Part shown: piece by piece, positions 61,759 to 64,000 of the stretch
How the letters are laid out: every line of letters begins with the position of its first letter
Numbering within the stretch: the stretch's first letter is position 1
DNA from: Halopseudomonas xinjiangensis
GTDB taxonomy: Bacteria; Pseudomonadota; Gammaproteobacteria; Pseudomonadales; Pseudomonadaceae
Assembly: GCF_900104945.1 (NCBI RefSeq)
Contig: NZ_LT629736.1
Location: 930,001 to 994,000, forward strand
DNA: 64,000 nucleotides
Reading direction: 5' to 3'
Made by a program: the position numbers and the translations under genes
Notes under the pieces: model-generated
Databases searched by the model: none
Seen by the model: only the letters and a program-made list of their open reading frames with translations
Told to the model about the DNA's origin: nothing

Positions 61759-62670
61759 ATGAATAACAAACTATTCCCGAAGTCGGCCCTGTCCCTGCTC
61801 GCCGCAAGTGCACTGCTTTTCTCTGCTTCCTCTATGGCTGGCAATCCCACGCCTCCGCCTCCGACTGATGGTGGTGACGGCAGCTACCAGCGCGGACCGG
61901 ACCCAACCGTTTCGTATCTGCAAGCCGAAAGCGGGCCGTACAGCGTCCGGACCGAGAACGTTTCCAGCTATGTCAGCGGTTTTGGCGGCGGCACCATCCA
62001 TTATCCGACGGGTACCACGGGCACCATGGCAGCGATCGTGGTCATCCCAGGCTTCGTTTCGTCCGAGTCGTCCATCGAGTGGTGGGGCCCCAAGCTCGCT
62101 TCCCACGGCTTCGTGGTGATGACCATCGACACCAACTCCGGTTATGACCAGCCCGCCAGCCGCGCGCGCCAGATCAACGCCGCGCTCGACTACATGATCG
62201 ACCGCAACAACACCTCCAGCAGTGCTATCAACGGACTGATTGACGTCAATCGCCTCGGCGTGGTTGGTTGGTCGATGGGCGGTGGCGGTACGCTGCGCGT
62301 TGCCGAGGAAGGTCGCATCAAGGCGGCGATTCCGCTGGCTCCTTGGGATCAGACCACCTTCCGTGACGTTCAGGCTCCGACGCTGATCTTCGCTTGTGAA
62401 TCGGACACCGTCGCTCCGGTTAGCCAGCATGCTTCGCCATTCTATAACCAGCTGCCAAGCGGCCTGCCGAAGGCGTTCTTCGAGTTGAACAACGGCAGCC
62501 ACTACTGCGCCAATGGCGGCAACTCGTACAACCCTGCGCTGAGCCGCCTGGGCGTGTCCTGGATGAAATTGCACCTGGATAACGATGAGCGTTACGAGCA
62601 GTTCCTGTGTGGTCCTAACCACACTTCGGACTACACTATCTCCGAGTACCGCGGTAACTGCCCGTACTAA
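61759..62670 (+). CDS. Secreted polyester hydrolase, type II PET-hydrolase/cutinase-like
   Basis: This is a 303-residue dienelactone-hydrolase-fold esterase with a Sec signal ([20 protein letters not shown]) cleaved near residue 27. The triad is S172 in GWSMGG, D216 in ESDTVAP and H248 in NGSHYCA. Oxyanion residues are F99 and M173, and the aromatic clamp is W171 and W196. C213 and C250 beside the triad can form the extra disulfide of type II PETases, and C293-C301-type cysteines the usual C-terminal one. Tyr249 after His places it with the Halopseudomonas (P. aestusnigri PE-H) group. GGAG precedes ATG 61759, and it has its own promoter and terminator. PET activity is inferred, not shown. Confidence 0.92.
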   Translation: MNNKLFPKSALSLLAASALLFSASSMAGNPTPPPPTDGGDGSYQRGPDPTVSYLQAESGPYSVRTENVSSYVSGFGGGTIHYPTGTTGTMAAIVVIPGFVSSESSIEWWGPKLASHGFVVMTIDTNSGYDQPASRARQINAALDYMIDRNNTSSSAINGLIDVNRLGVVGWSMGGGGTLRVAEEGRIKAAIPLAPWDQTTFRDVQAPTLIFACESDTVAPVSQHASPFYNQLPSGLPKAFFELNNGSHYCANGGNSYNPALSRLGVSWMKLHLDNDERYEQFLCGPNHTSDYTISEYRGNCPY

Positions 62671-62683
62671 GCTGATAGTTGTG

Positions 62684-62721
62684 AAAAGCTCCGGTCACCA
62701 CAGGTGGCCGGAGCTTTTTTT
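62684..62721 (+). terminator. Rho-independent terminator of the polyester hydrolase gene
   Basis: AAAAGCTCCGG and CCGGAGCTTTTTTT form an 11-bp stem with a T7 tail 14 nt after the stop codon. Confidence 0.93.
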
Positions 62722-62733
62722 GTGCCGGCGAAT

Positions 62734-63366
62734 TCATGCGTGCACGAGTATCGCCGCGCGACAGAGCCGCTCCATCTCGTTAGCCCAGGCGGCGGTCTCG
62801 TCACTTTCCAGCTGTAGCAACAAGGCGTAACGCCGCCCGCCCCACACAGCCAGATGCAGCGCTTCGATGGTCTGTGGCGATACTGAACAGGGCAGATCAT
62901 CACAGGCATCGAATACCCGGTGCCACAGTTGCATGAACTCTTCATGAGCGCGCTGTTGATGTTTCAGCTCGGCCAGAGCCGGCTCCAGATCGAGCAGTTT
63001 CGGATGAAACCAGGGGAGGCCGGAGCGTTCGACACCACACACACGCTGCAGAAGACGGTGTATGCGCTCCTCCCACGGTAGACCGACCGGTTGTATAGCC
63101 GCCTCGTCCACGCAGCGGATGAGACTTTCGATGCAATACCGAATATATCCGGAATGCAGTGCCATCTTGTTGGGGAAATATTCGTACAGAGTGCCTACGC
63201 CAATTCCGCATTCAAGCGCGATGGCGCGGGTAGTAATCCGCTCCCAGCCATCGCGCTGCCAAATCCGAACATAGGTATCGAAAATGGCCTGCACGGTCGC
63301 TTTGGCACGGGCTTGAGAAGGGCGTTTCAGTGGCTTGAGCTTGGTTTCCGGCGGCGTCTTTTGCAT
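62734..63366 (-). CDS. TetR/AcrR-family regulator
   Basis: This is a 210-residue repressor. The N-terminal helix-turn-helix is ITTRAIALECGIGVGTLYEYFPNKMALHSGYI near 44-75. The C-terminal ligand domain has C-rich and aromatic residues (WHRVFDACDDLPCSV). It is divergent from the DUF2855 gene (84 nt between), which is its most likely target; it is convergent with the polyester hydrolase gene. The ligand is unknown. Confidence 0.9.
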   Translation of the reverse strand: MQKTPPETKLKPLKRPSQARAKATVQAIFDTYVRIWQRDGWERITTRAIALECGIGVGTLYEYFPNKMALHSGYIRYCIESLIRCVDEAAIQPVGLPWEERIHRLLQRVCGVERSGLPWFHPKLLDLEPALAELKHQQRAHEEFMQLWHRVFDACDDLPCSVSPQTIEALHLAVWGGRRYALLLQLESDETAAWANEMERLCRAAILVHA

Positions 63367-63449
63367 GTCAGTGATAACCGAACCCGATAGGCGGAGCGAT
63401 GCGATACAGTCCCTTCACACTTGGCCTCAGTCACGGAGAATAACGAGAG

Positions 63450-64000
63450 ATGACTACTGTAACGCAGTTGCAAACCGACAAGTCTGCCTTGCATCACACC
63501 CGCATCGTCAGCGCGGGGCTGCCTGAGCTCAAGGCCGGCGAGGCGTTGTTGAAGATAACCGATCTGGCGGTCACGACAAACAACATCACCTACGCGGCCT
63601 TTGGCGACACCCCACATTTACGCTATTGGAGCTTTTTTCCGACGCACGCGGACGGCTGGGGGCTCATGCCTGCCTGGGGCTTCGCTGAAGTAGTCGAGTC
63701 GACCGTTGAGGGGCTAGCGAAGGGCGAGCGTTTCTACGGATACTGGCCGATTGCAACGCACCTGGTCATGCAGCCGGTCCGTGTCAGCGAGCGTGGATTC
63801 TACGATGGCACGCCGCATCGCCTGGAGCTGACCTCGGCCTATAACCAGTATCAGCGTACGACTACCGATGCGGCTTACCGTCCGGAGTACGAGCCCTATC
63901 AGGCGCTGCTACGTCCGCTGTTCATCACCTCGTTCATGCTTGCAGACTTTCTCGAAGACAACGACTTCTTCGGTGCCAGGCAGATCATCTTTTCCAGCGC
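63450..64000 (+). CDS. DUF2855 family protein, 3' end outside the window
   Basis: The first 183 codons are seen; the gene runs off the end. The start MTTVTQLQTDKSALHHTRIV and blocks ALLKITDLAVTTNNITYAAFGD, RYWSFFPTHADGWGLMPAWGFAEVVES and GERFYGYWPIATHLVMQP match DUF2855, an MDR/GroES-like oxidoreductase relative of unknown reaction. GGAG lies upstream of ATG 63450. Divergent from a TetR gene, suggesting substrate-induced expression. Confidence 0.87.
   Translation, partial: MTTVTQLQTDKSALHHTRIVSAGLPELKAGEALLKITDLAVTTNNITYAAFGDTPHLRYWSFFPTHADGWGLMPAWGFAEVVESTVEGLAKGERFYGYWPIATHLVMQPVRVSERGFYDGTPHRLELTSAYNQYQRTTTDAAYRPEYEPYQALLRPLFITSFMLADFLEDNDFFGARQIIFSS

Noticed and set aside
62734-63366. 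TetR gene as dedicated regulator of the polyester hydrolase
   Set aside because: The two genes are convergent with a strong terminator between; the divergent DUF2855 gene is a more likely target. The idea is kept only as a test in one finding.

Overview
The window looks like a chromosomal segment of a gamma-proteobacterium of the Pseudomonas group. The Halopseudomonas (P. pertucinogena) lineage is my best guess. The reasons are the high G+C coding sequence, several Pseudomonas-type families (RIO1-like kinase, DUF6435, DUF533/YebE, FtnA/BfrA-type ferritin), Pseudomonas-style REP palindromes, and a secreted type II PET-hydrolase-like polyester hydrolase near the right end, an enzyme class known from Halopseudomonas. 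This is inference from protein recognition; no search was run.

Layout. 1-3.3 kb is an accessory patch: a convergent type II restriction-modification pair (beta-class DNA methyltransferase and a PD-(D/E)XK endonuclease) bounded by inverted 15-bp motifs that also occur at the ends of the adjacent, broken REP-associated tyrosine transposase (RAYT) and its tandem 3' tails. 3.3-11 kb is ordinary chromosome: YedI/DUF808, TesB thioesterase, a CPA2 antiporter, DUF4174, a PQQ-type sugar dehydrogenase lipoprotein, DUF6435, an RlpA-like lipoprotein and DUF1206. 11.7-18.7 kb is a second accessory locus holding three large lipoprotein alpha/beta-hydrolase-like genes with near-identical 5' leaders. Two appear to be DUF6351 proteins in convergent orientation. 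The third has a different body behind the same leader and carries an in-frame stop. In two of the three the nucleophile serine is replaced.

19-37.5 kb carries DUF3010, a short 6-phosphogluconate dehydrogenase, a frameshifted beta-lactamase-fold hydrolase, an SDR, Hsp20 behind a sigma32-like promoter, a PmtA-like methyltransferase, an MFS/aldo-keto reductase/DUF6064 operon, a RIO kinase, DUF4112, a cold-shock protein, BetT, a DCC protein, a nitroreductase, a GNAT acetyltransferase, a frameshifted ankyrin gene, and a divergent LysR/quinone-reductase pair. Between 29.7 and 37.5 kb several copies of a GGTGGAtAAC-type palindrome sit between genes.

37.5-61 kb carries a TerB/DUF533 protein, an isochorismatase-like hydrolase with a urea-carboxylase-region type ABC binding protein, LysR, VOC, BfrA/FtnA, an SmvA-like exporter, an MHYT-GGDEF-EAL protein, a succinate-semialdehyde-type dehydrogenase, a Na/Pi cotransporter with a coiled-coil small protein, DUF6152 and its partner, PhoX, a GGDEF protein, IlvD, a sodium:solute symporter with a 43-aa small subunit, a hotdog/nitronate-monooxygenase pair and an epoxide-hydrolase-like enzyme. 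61-64 kb holds an unannotated 32-codon ORF with a strong ribosome binding site, the PET-hydrolase-like gene with promoter and terminator, a TetR regulator and the start of a DUF2855 gene.

Four genes are broken by a single change (RAYT TGA, esterase TAG, and -1 frameshifts in the hydrolase and ankyrin genes), so either real decay or consensus error must be considered. No tRNA, rRNA or CRISPR array was seen.
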